The translations under genes were made by a program, and so were the position numbers. A stretch of DNA of 64,000 nucleotides from Nematostella vectensis (lineage: Eukaryota; Cnidaria; Anthozoa; Actiniaria; Edwardsiidae): assembly GCF_932526225.1 (NCBI RefSeq), contig NC_064037.1:434001-498000 (forward strand), in the 5' to 3' direction. The notes beneath the pieces were generated by a model. That model was not told the DNA's origin, made no database searches, and worked only from the letters and a program-made list of their open reading frames with translations. Within the stretch, counting starts at the first letter, position 1. Each line of letters begins with the position of its first letter. Positions 22,601 through 34,700 of the stretch are shown here, in pieces.

Positions 22601-25600
22601 TTTGATGTGCTCATGCTTTGTTCAGGATAATGTACATATTTTATGCACACAAGAACTAGATTCCTTGGATAACTTGATTAAGTAGATTCTTACATAGAGC
22701 ATAACGCTCGATAGATTGATATACCTTTTTTTTCCGAGTATACTGTTTTATTTTGCCTAATGTTACTTTTTGGAATTTACATTCGGAAAACAAATTATCG
22801 ATTGTAACCTTTTGGAGGTTACACTCGTAAAACAAATTCCCGAATGTAACCCTAAAGCTTTTCCCGAATGTAACCTCCAGTCCGATGGTGACTTTGCTTG
22901 GGATAGTTTACGATACCAATAGTATTCAAAGGAATTTTCATTACAATTCCCTTCAGCAATGCCACGTTAGTCTTTCGTTGCGGGCACATGACTACTAACG
23001 CAGCGACCCGGGTACTATTCCCGCTGATAGCCTATTTTTTTTCTTTATTTTTTTTTTTAAATATCGATACTTAATTATACTGTTCTTGGTGTGTCATGAC
23101 ATAAAAAGAAGGTATAGGGACATTTTTATGTACTCTCAGCATCTTTGATGTGCTCATGCTTTGTTCAGGATCCTGTACATATTTTATGCACACAAGAACT
23201 AACTAGATTCCTTGGATAACTTGATTAAGTAGATTCTAACATAGAGCATAGCGCTCGATAGATTGATATACCTTTTTTTCCGAGTATACTGTTTTATTTT
23301 TCCTAATGTTACTTTTTGGAATTTACATTCGGAAAAAAAATTATCGATTGTAACCTTTTGGAGGTTACACTCGTAAAACAAATTCCCGAATGTAACCCTG
23401 AAGCTTTTCCCGAATGTAACCTCCAGTCCCATGGAGACTTTGCTCGGGATAGTTTACGATACCAATAGTATTAAAAGTAATTTTCATTACAATTCCCTTC
23501 AGCAATGCCACGTTAGTCTATCGTTGCGGGCACTTGACTACTAACGCAGCGACCCGGGTTCGATTCCCGCTGATAGCCTTTTTTTTTTCTTTTTTTTTTT
23601 TAAATATCGATACTTAATTATACTGTTCTTGGTGTGTCATGACATAAAAAGAAGGTATAGGGATATTTTTATGTACTCTCAGCATCTTTGATGTGCTCAT
23701 GCTTTGTTCAGGATCCTGTACATATTTTATGCACACAAGAACTAACTAGATTCCTTGGATAACTTGATTAAGTAGATTCTAACATAGAGCATAGCGCTCG
23801 ATAGATTGATATACCTTTTTTTCCGAGTATACTGTTTTATTTTTCCTAATGTTATTTTTTGGAATTTACATTCGGAAAAAAAATTATCGATTGTAACCTT
23901 TTGGAGGTTACACTCGTAAAACAAATTCCCGAATGTAACCCTTAAGCTTTTCCCGAATGTAACCTCCAGTCCGATGGTGACTTTGCTTGGGATAGTTTAC
24001 GATACCAATAGTATTAAAAGTAATTTTCATTACAATTCCCTTCAGCAATGCCACGTTAGTCTATCGCTGCGGGCACTTGACTACTAACGCAGCGACCCGG
24101 GTTCGATTCCCGCTGATAGCCTATTTTTTTACTTTCTTTTTTTTTTAATATCGATACTTAATTATACTGTTCTTGGTGTGTCATGATATAAAAAGAAGGT
24201 ATAGGGACATTTTTATGTACTCTCAGCATCTTTGATGTGCTCATGCTTTGTTCAGGTTCCTGTACATATTTTATGCACACAAGAACTAACTAGATTCCTT
24301 GGATAACTTGATTAAGTAGATTCTAACATAGAGCATAGCGCTCGATAGATTGATATACCTTTTTTTCCGAGTATACTGTTTTATTTTTCCTAATGTTACT
24401 TTTTGGAATTTACATTCGGAAAAAAAATTATCGATTGTAACCTTTTGGAGGTTACACTCGTAAAACAAATTCCCGAATGTAACCCTGAAGCTTTTCCCGA
24501 ATGTAACCTCCAGTCCGATGGTGACTTTGCTTGGGATAGTTTACGATACCAATAGTATTAAAAGTAATTTTCATTACAATTCCCTTCAGCAATGCCACCT
24601 TAGTCTTTCGTTGCGGGCACTTGACTACTAACGCAGCGACCCGGGTTCGATTCCCGCTGATAGCCTATTTTTTTTCTTTATTTTTTTTTTTAATATCGAT
24701 ACTTAATTATACTGTTCTTGGTGTGTCATGACATTAAAAGAAGTTATAGGGATATTTTTATGTACTCTCAGCATCTTTGATGTGCTCATGCTTTGTTCAG
24801 GATCCTGTACATATTTTATGCACACAAGAACTAACTAGATTCCTTGGATAACTTGATTAAGTAGATTCTAACATAGAGCATAGCGCTCGATAGATTGATA
24901 TACCTTTTTTCCGAGTATACTGTTTTATTTTTCCTAATGTTACTTTTTGGAATTTACATTCGGAAAACAAATTATCGATTGTAACCTTTTGGAGGTTACA
25001 GTCGTAAAACAAATTCCCGAATGTAACCCTGAAGCTTTTCCCGAATGTAACCTCCAGTCCGATGGTGACTTTGCTTGGGATAGTTTACGATACCAATAGT
25101 ATTAAAAGTAATTTTCATTACAATTCCCTTCAGCAATGCCACGTTAGTCTTTCGTTGCGGGCACTTGACTACTAACGCAGCTACCCGGGTTCGATTCCCG
25201 CTGATAGCCTATTTTTTTTCTTTATTTTTAGTTTTTAAATATCGATACTTAATTATACTGTTCTTGGTGTGTCATGACATAAAAAGAAGGTATAGGGACA
25301 TTTTTATGTACTCTCAGCATCTTTGATGTGCTCATGCTTTGTTCAGGATCCTGTACATATTTTATGCACACGAGAACTAACTAGATTCCTTGGATAACTT
25401 GATTAAGTAGATTCTAACATAGAGCATAGCGCTCGATAGATTGATATACCTTTTTTTCCGAGTATACTGTTTTATTTTTCCTAATGTTACTTTTTGGAAT
25501 TTACATTCGGAAAAAAAAAATTATCGATTGTAACCTTTTGGAGGTTACACTCGTAAAACAAATTCCCGAATGTAACCCTGAAGCTTTTCCCGAATGTAAC

Positions 25601-26210
25601 CTCCAGTCCGATGGTGACTTTGCTTGGGATAGTTTACGATACCAATAGTATTAAAAGTAATTTTCATTACAATTCCCTTCAGCAATGCCACGTTAGTCTT
25701 TCGTTGCGGGCACTTGACTACTAACGCAGCGACCCGGGTTCGATTCCCGCTGATAGCCTATTTTTTTTTCTTTATTTTTTAAATATCGATATTTAATTAT
25801 ACTGTTCTTGGTGTGTCATGACATAAAAAGAAGGTATAGGGACATTTTAATGTACTCTAAGCATCTTTGATGTGCTCATGCTTTGTTCAGGATCCTGTAC
25901 ATATTTTATGCACACAAGAACTAACTAGATTCCTTGGATAACTTGATTAAGTAGATTCTAACATAGAGCATAGCGCTCGATAGATTGATATACCTTTTTT
26001 TCCGAGTATACTGTTTTATTTTTCCTAATGTTACTTTTTGGAATTTACATTCGGAACAAAAATAATCGATTGTAACCTTTTGGAGGTTACACTCGTAAAA
26101 CAAATTCCCGAATGTAACCCTGAAGCTTTTCCCGAATGTAACCTCCAGTCCGATGGTGACTTTGCTCGGGATAGTTTACGATACCAATAGTATTAAAAGT
26201 AATTTTCATT

Positions 26211-26215
26211 ACAAT
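26211..26215. repeat. Target-site duplication left of solo LTR B
   Basis: ACAAT, repeated after the LTR at 26465-26469. The site was duplicated together with block B and is not an independent insertion. Confidence 0.93.
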
Positions 26216-26464
26216 TGAAGAAAATACTCCTCGATGTTCAATTGGTTTTATTGACAAAGATGAGGAAGTCCTATGGCAATACAATAAATCAAGGATTATA
26301 ATTAAACTGAGGATTACAAATAACGGTAACTAGGATATAACAAATGAACGCGTAGGACTTACATGAATAATGTTCAAAACAAGATGGCCGGCTGCTCTCT
26401 TCTGAGCCGGTCAGCGGTCTTACATAAGACCTAGGCCCTAGCGGCCAGCGTCACACACTCTTCA
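26216..26464 (-). mobile_element. Solo LTR B
   Basis: A 249-bp LTR that lines up with solo LTR A at an offset of 6790 bp, with the same flanks and target copies. It is a passive copy made when block A/B duplicated, after loss of the interior. Confidence 0.95.
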
Positions 26465-29400
26465 ACAATTACCTTCAGCAATGCCACGTGAGTCTATCGT
26501 TGCGGGCACTTGACTACTAACGCAGCTACCCGGGTTCGATTTTCGCCTATTTTTTTTCTTTATTTTTTTTTTTTAAATATCGATACTTAATTATACTGTT
26601 CTTGGTGTGTCATGACATAAAAAGAAGGTATAGGGACATTTTTATGTACTCTCAGCATTTTTGATGTGCTCATGCTTTGTTCAGGATCCTGTACATATTT
26701 TATGCACACAAGAACTAACTAGATTCCTTGGATAACTTGATTAAGTAGATTCTAACATAGAGCATAGCGCTCGATAGATTGATATACCTTTTTTTCCGAG
26801 TATACTGTTTTATTTTTCCTAATGTTACTTTTTGGAATTTACATTCGGAAAAAAAATTATCGATTGTAACCTTTTGGAGGTTACACTCGTAAAACAAATT
26901 CCCGAATGTAACCCTGAAGCTTTTCCCGAATGTAACCTCCAGTCCGATGGTGACTTTGCTTGGGATAGTTTACGATAACAATAGTAATAAAAGTAATTTT
27001 CATTACAATTCCCTTCAGCAATGCCACGTTAGTCTATCGTTGCGGGCACTTGACTACTAACGCAGCTACCCGGGTTCGATTCCCGCTAATAGCCTTATTT
27101 TTTTTTCTTTATTTATTTTTTGTTAAATATCGATACTTAATTATACTCTTTTTGGTGTGTCATGACATAAAAAGAAGGTATAGGGACAATTTTATGTACT
27201 CTCAGCATCTTTGATGTGCTCATGCTTTGTTCAGGATCCTGTACATATTTTATGCACACAAGAACTAACTAGATTCCTTGGATAACTTGATTAAGTAGAT
27301 TCTAACATAGAGCATAGCGCTCGATAAAATTGATATGCCTTTTTTTCCGAGTTTACTGTTTTATTTTTCCTAATGTTACTTTTTGGAATTTACATTCGGA
27401 AAAAAAATTATCGATTGTTACCTTTTGGAGGTTTCACTCGTAAAACAAATTCCCGAATGTAACCCTGAAGCTTTTCCCGAATGTAACCTCCAGTCCGATG
27501 GTGACTTTGCTTGGGATAGTTTACGATACCAATAGTATTAAAAGTAATTTTCATTACAATTCCCTTCAGCAATGCCACGTTAGTCTTTCTTTGAGGGCAC
27601 TTGACTACTAACGCAGCGACCCGGGTTCGATTCCCGCTGATAGCCTTTTTTTTTCTTTATTTTTTTTTAAATATCGATACTTAATTATACTGTTCTTTGA
27701 GTGTCATGACATAAAAAGAAGGTATAGGGACATTTTTATGTACTCTCAGCATCTTTGATGTGCTCATGCTTTGTTCAGGATCCTGTACATATTTTATGCA
27801 CACAAAAACTAACTAGATTCCTTGGATAACTTGATTAAGTAGATTCTTACATAGAGCATAACGCTCGATAGATTGATATACCTTTTTTTCCGAGTATACT
27901 GTTTTATTTTTCCTAATGTTACTTTTTGGAATTTACATTCGGAAAACAAATTATCGATTGTAACCTTTTGGAGGTTACACTCGTAAAACAAATTCCCGAA
28001 TGTAACCCTAAAGCTTTTCCCGAATGTAACCTCCAGTCCGATGGTGACTTTGCTTGGGATAGTTTACGATACCAATAGTATTAAAAGTAATTTTCATTAC
28101 AATTCCCTTCAGCAATGCCACGTTAGTCTTTCTTTGAGGGCACTTGACTACTAACGCAGCGACCCGGGTTCGATTCCCGCTGATAGCCTTTTTTTTTTCT
28201 TTATTTTTTTTTTTAAATATCGATACTTAATTATACTGTTCTTTGTGTGTCATGACATAAAAAGAAGGTATAGGGACATTTTTATGTACTCTCAGCATCT
28301 TTGATGTGCTCATGCTTTGTTCAGGATCCTGTACATATTTTATGCACACAAGAACTAACTAGATTCCTTGGATAACTTGATTAAGTAGATTCTTACATAG
28401 AGTATAACGCTCGATAGATTGATATACCTTTTTTTTCCGAGTATACTGTTTTATTTTGCCTAATGTTACTTTTTGGAATTTACATTCGGAAAACAAATTA
28501 TCGATTGTAACCTTTTGGAGGTTACACTCGTAAAAAAAATTCCCGAATGTAACCCTAAAGCTTTTCGCGAATGTAACCTCCAGTCCGATGGTGACTTTGC
28601 TTGGGATAGTTTACGATACCAATAGTATTAAAAGTAATTTTCATTACAATTCCCTTCAGCAATGCCACGTTAGTCTTTCGTTGCGGGCACTTCACTACTA
28701 ACGCAGCGACCCGGGTACTATTCCCGCTGATAGCCTATTTTTTTTCTTTATTTTTTTTTTAAAATATCGATACTTAATTATACTGTTCTTGGTGTGTCAT
28801 GACATAAAAAGAAGGTATAGGGACATTTTTATGTACTCTCAGCATCTTTGATGTGCTCATGCTTTGTTCAGGATCCTGTACATATTTTATGCACACAAGA
28901 ACTAACTAGATTCCTTGGATAACTTGATTAAGTAGATTCTAAAATAGAGCATAGCGCTCGATAGATTGATATACCTTTTTTTCCGAGTATACTGTTTTAT
29001 TTTTCTTAATGTTACTTTTTGGAATTTACATTCGGAAAAAAAATTATCGATTGTAACCTTTTGGAGGTTACACTCGTAAAACAAATTCCCGAATGTAACC
29101 CTGAAGCTTTTCCCGAATGTAACCTCCAGTCCGATGGTGACTTTGCTCGGCATAGTTTACGATACCAATAGTATTAAAAGTAATTTTCATTACAATTACC
29201 TTCAGCAATGCCACGTTAGTCTTTCGTTGCGGGCACTTGACTACTAACGCAGCGACCCGGGTACTATTCCCGCTGATAGCCTATTTTTTTTCTTTATTTT
29301 TTTTTAAATATCGATACTTTATTATACTGTTCTTGGTGTGTCATGACATAAAAAGAAGGTATAGGGACATTTTTATGTACTCTCAGCATCTTTGATGTGC

Positions 29401-31543
29401 TCATGCTTTGTTCAGGATAATGTACATATTTTATGCACACAAGAACTAGATTCCTTGGATAACTTGATTAAGTAGATTCTTACATAGAGCATAACGCTCG
29501 ATAGATTGATATACCTTTTTTTTCCGAGTATACTGTTTTATTTTGCCTAATGTTACTTTTTGGAATTTACATTCGGAAAACAAATTATCGATTGTAACCT
29601 TTTGGAGGTTACACTCGTAAAACAAATTCCCGAATGTAACCCTAAAGCTTTTCCCGAATGTAACCTCCAGTCCGATGGTGACTTTGCTTGGGATAGTTTA
29701 CGATACCAATAGTATTCAAAGGAATTTTCATTACAATTCCCTTCAGCAATGCCACGTTAGTCTTTCGTTGCGGGCACATGACTACTAACGCAGCGACCCG
29801 GGTACTATTCCCGCTGATAGCCTATTTTTTTTCTTTATTTTTTTTTTTAAATATCGATACTTAATTATACTGTTCTTGGTGTGTCATGACATAAAAAGAA
29901 GGTATAGGGACATTTTTATGTACTCTCAGCATCTTTGATGTGCTCATGCTTTGTTCAGGATCCTGTACATATTTTATGCACACAAGAACTAACTAGATTC
30001 CTTGGATAACTTGATTAAGTAGATTCTAACATAGAGCATAGCGCTCGATAGATTGATATACCTTTTTTTCCGAGTATACTGTTTTATTTTTCCTAATGTT
30101 ACTTTTTGGAATTTACATTCGGAAAAAAAATTATCGATTGTAACCTTTTGGAGGTTACACTCGTAAAACAAATTCCCGAATGTAACCCTGAAGCTTTTCC
30201 CGAATGTAACCTCCAGTCCCATGGAGACTTTGCTCGGGATAGTTTACGATACCAATAGTATTAAAAGTAATTTTCATTACAATTCCCTTCAGCAATGCCA
30301 CGTTAGTCTATCGTTGCGGGCACTTGACTACTAACGCAGCGACCCGGGTTCGATTCCCGCTGATAGCCTTTTTTTTTTCTTTTTTTTTTTTAAATATCGA
30401 TACTTAATTATACTGTTCTTGGTGTGTCATGACATAAAAAGAAGGTATAGGGATATTTTTATGTACTCTCAGCATCTTTGATGTGCTCATGCTTTGTTCA
30501 GGATCCTGTACATATTTTATGCACACAAGAACTAACTAGATTCCTTGGATAACTTGATTAAGTAGATTCTAACATAGAGCATAGCGCTCGATAGATTGAT
30601 ATACCTTTTTTTCCGAGTATACTGTTTTATTTTTCCTAATGTTATTTTTTGGAATTTACATTCGGAAAAAAAATTATCGATTGTAACCTTTTGGAGGTTA
30701 CACTCGTAAAACAAATTCCCGAATGTAACCCTTAAGCTTTTCCCGAATGTAACCTCCAGTCCGATGGTGACTTTGCTTGGGATAGTTTACGATACCAATA
30801 GTATTAAAAGTAATTTTCATTACAATTCCCTTCAGCAATGCCACGTTAGTCTATCGCTGCGGGCACTTGACTACTAACGCAGCGACCCGGGTTCGATTCC
30901 CGCTGATAGCCTATTTTTTTACTTTCTTTTTTTTTTAATATCGATACTTAATTATACTGTTCTTGGTGTGTCATGATATAAAAAGAAGGTATAGGGACAT
31001 TTTTATGTACTCTCAGCATCTTTGATGTGCTCATGCTTTGTTCAGGTTCCTGTACATATTTTATGCACACAAGAACTAACTAGATTCCTTGGATAACTTG
31101 ATTAAGTAGATTCTAACATAGAGCATAGCGCTCGATAGATTGATATACCTTTTTTTCCGAGTATACTGTTTTATTTTTCCTAATGTTACTTTTTGGAATT
31201 TACATTCGGAAAAAAAATTATCGATTGTAACCTTTTGGAGGTTACACTCGTAAAACAAATTCCCGAATGTAACCCTGAAGCTTTTCCCGAATGTAACCTC
31301 CAGTCCGATGGTGACTTTGCTTGGGATAGTTTACGATACCAATAGTATTAAAAGTAATTTTCATTACAATTCCCTTCAGCAATGCCACCTTAGTCTTTCG
31401 TTGCGGGCACTTGACTACTAACGCAGCGACCCGGGTTCGATTCCCGCTGATAGCCTATTTTTTTTCTTTATTTTTTTTTTTAATATCGATACTTAATTAT
31501 ACTGTTCTTGGTGTGTCATGACATTAAAAGAAGTTATAGGGAT

Positions 31544-31667
31544 ATTTTTATGTACTCTCAGCATCTTTGATGTGCTAATGCTTTGTTCAGGATCCTGTAC
31601 ATATTTTATGCACACAAGAACTAACTAGATTCCTTGGATAACTTGATTAAGTAGATTCTTTTGGATA
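31544..31667 (+). repeat. Partial third start of the 6790-bp block, broken monomer
   Basis: Satellite text continuing the A/B match to 31659 (one extra change, A at 31576), then leaving the consensus in the middle of a monomer. The conserved stretch that would follow, from the AACATAGAGC motif to the ATCGATTG motif, is absent and replaced by AT-rich sequence. Confidence 0.85.
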
Positions 31668-31734
31668 TAATTATTTATAATTATACCTAATTATATCTAA
31701 TTATATCTAATATATAATTATACCTAATTACACC
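31668..31734. repeat. 10-bp minisatellite (TAATTATAYC) at a broken monomer
   Basis: Decamers at 31668, 31678, 31688, 31698, 31715 and 31725, with a 7-nt truncated unit at 31708-31714. The units are variants of TAATTATACC/TAATTATATC. The last, TAATTACACC, runs straight into the satellite text TTTTGGAGG where intact monomers have ATTGTAACC. I see this sequence nowhere else in the window. Confidence 0.9.
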
Positions 31735-34700
31735 TTTTGGAGGTTACACTCGTAAAAGAAATTCCCGAATGTAACCCTGAAGCTTTTCCCGAATGTAACC
31801 TCCAGTCCGATGGTGACTATGCTTGGGATAGTTTACGATACCAATAGTATTAAAAGTAATTTTCATTACATTTCCCTTCAGCAATGCCACGTTAGTCTAT
31901 CGTTGTGAGCACTTGACTACTAACGCAGCGACCCGGGTTCGATTCCCGCTGATAGCCTATTTTTTTACTTTCTTTTTTTTTTAAATATCGATACTTAATT
32001 ATACTGTTCTTGGTGTGTCATGACATAAAAAGAAGGTATAGGGACATTTTTATGTACTCTCAGCATCTTTGATGTGCTCATGCTTTGTTCAGGATCCTGT
32101 ACATATTTTATGCACACAAGAACTAACTAGATTCCTTGGATAACTTGATTAAGTAGATTCTAACATAGAGCATAGCGCTCGATAGATTGATATACCTTTT
32201 TTCCGAGTATACTGTTTTATTTTTCCTAATGTTACTTTTTTGAATTTACATTCGGAAAAAAAAATTATCGATTGTAACCTTTTGGAGGTTACACTCGTAA
32301 AAGAAATTCCCGAATGTAACCCTGAAGCTTTTCCCGAATGTAACCTCCAGTCCGATGGTGACTATGCTTGGGATAGTTTACGATACCAACAGTATTAAAA
32401 GTAATTTTTATTACAATTCCCTTCAGCAATGCCACGTTAGTCTTTCGTTGCGTGCACTTGACTACTAACGCAGCGGCCCGGTTTCGATTCCCGCTAATAA
32501 CCTATTTTTTTTTCTTTATTTTTGTTTTTTAAATATCGATACTTAATTATACTGTTCTTCGTGTGTCATGACATAAAAAGAAGGTATAGGGACATTTTTA
32601 TGTACTCTCAGCATCTTTGATGTGCTCATGCTTTGTTCAGGATCCTGTACATATTTTATGCACACAAGAACTAAATAGATTCCTTGGATAACTTAAGTAT
32701 ATTCTAACATAGAGCATAGCGCTCGATAGATTGATATACCTTTTTTTCCGAGTATACTGTTTTATTTTTCCTAATGTTACTTTTTGGAATTTACATTCGG
32801 AAAAAAATTATCGATTGTAACCTTTTGGAGGTTACACTCGTAAAACAAATTCCCGAATGTAACCCTGAAGCTTTTCCCGAATGTAACCTCCAGTCCGATG
32901 GTGACTTTGCTTGGGATAGTTTACGATACCAATAGTATTTAAAGTAATTTTCATTACAATTCCCTTCAGCAATGCCACGTTAGTCTTTCGTTGCGGGCAC
33001 TTGACTACTAACGCAGCGACCCGGGTTCGAATCCCGCTGATAGCCTATTTTTTTTTCTTTATTTTTATTTTTTTAATATCGATACTTAATTATACTGTTC
33101 TTGGTGTGTCATGACATAAAAAGAAGGTATAGGGATATTTTTATGTACTCTCAGCATCTTTGATGTGCTCATGCTTTGTTAAGGATCCTGTACATATTTT
33201 ATGCACACAAGAACTAACTAGATTCCTTGGATAACTTGATTAAGTAGATTCTAACATAGAGCATAGCGCTCGATAGATTGATATATAGCTTTTTTTCCGA
33301 GTATACTGTTTTTTTTTCATAATGTTACTTTTTGGAATTTACATTCGGAAAAAAAATTATCGATTGTAACCTTTTGGAGGTTACACTCGTAAAACAAATT
33401 CCCGAATGTAACCCTGAAGCTTTTCCCGAATGTAACCTCCAGTCCGATGGTGACTTTGCTTGGGATAGTTTACGATACCAATAGTATTAAAAGTAATTTT
33501 CATTAAAATTCCCTTCAGCAACGCCACGTTAGTCTTTCGTTGCGGGCACTTGACTACTAACGCAGCTACCCGGGTTCGATTCCCGCTGATAGCCTATTTT
33601 TTTTTCTTTATTTTTTTTTCAAATATCGATGCTTAATTATACTGTTCTTGGTGTGTTATGACATAAAAAGAAGGTATAGGGACATTTTTATGTACTCTCA
33701 GCCTCTTTGATGTGCTCATGCTTTGTTCAGGATCCTGTACATATTTTATGCACACAAGAACTAACTAGATTCCTTTGATAACTTGATTAAGTAGATTCTA
33801 ACCTAGAGCATAGCTCTCGATAGATTGATATACATTTTTTTCCGAGTATACTGTTTTATTTTTCCTAATGTTACTTTTTTGAATTTACATTCGGAAAAAA
33901 AATTATCGATTGTAACCTTTTTGAGGTTACACTCGTAAAACGAATTCCCGAATGTAACCCTGAAGCTTTTCCCGAATGTAACCTCCAGTCCGATGGTGAC
34001 TTTGCTTGGGATAGTTTACGATACCAATAGTATTAAAAGTAATTTTCATTACAATTTCCTTCAGCAATGCCACGTTAGTCTTTCGTTGCGGGCACTTGAC
34101 TACTAACGCAGCGACCCGGGTTCGATTCCCGCTGATAGCCTATTTTTTTTTCTTTCTTTTTTTTTTCAAATATCGATACTTAATTATACTGTTCTTGGTG
34201 TGTCATGACATAAAAAGAAGGAATAGGGATATTTTTATGTACTCTCAGCATCTTTGATGTGCTCATGCTTTGTTCAGGATCCTGTACATATTTTATGCAC
34301 ACAAGAACTAACTAGATTCCTTGGATAACTTGATTAAGTAGATTCTAACGTAGAGCATAGCGCTCGATAGATTGATATACCTTTTTTTCCGAGTATACTG
34401 TTTTATTTTTCCTAATGTTACTTTTTGGAATTTACATTCGGAAAAAAAATTATCGATTGTAACCTTTTGGAGGTTACACTCGTAAAACAAATTCCCGAAT
34501 GTAACCCTGAAGCTTTTCCCGAATGTAACCTCCAGTCCGATGGTGACTTTGCTTGGGATAGTTTACGATACCAATAGTATTAAAAGTAATTTTCATTAAA
34601 ATTCCCTTCAGCAACGCCACGTTAGTCTTTCGTTGCGGGCACTTGACTACTAACGCAGCTACCCGGGTTCGATTCCCGCTGATAGCCTATTTTTTTTTCT

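Larger units (their letters stand above)
17964..24753 (+). repeat. Higher-order block A: 12 monomers plus solo LTR, 6790 bp
   Basis: The first copy of a tandem duplication with offset 6790 bp. Cassettes start at 18348, 18897, 19693, 20233, 20784, 21327, 21874, 22420, 22961, 23507, 24050 and 24594. Removing the 254 bp added by the insertion (LTR plus one target copy) leaves 6536 bp, or 12 units of about 545 bp. From 19675 it is collinear with 9211 onward at an offset of 10462-10464 bp, apart from loss of the equivalent of the 12502 monomer and an extra monomer at 24050. The cassettes at 21874, 22420 and 22961 carry the changed B box. Confidence 0.93.
24754..31543 (+). repeat. Higher-order block B: second 6790-bp copy
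   Basis: A near-identical repeat of 17964-24753. Cassettes start at 25138, 25687, 26483, 27023, 27574, 28117, 28664, 29210, 29751, 30297, 30840 and 31384. By eye I found only two substitutions (21374 T against 28164 C; 22325 A against 29115 G). The match continues a further 116 nt, to 31659, as the start of a third copy before breaking into a minisatellite. Such identity means a very recent duplication or an assembly artefact. Confidence 0.93.
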
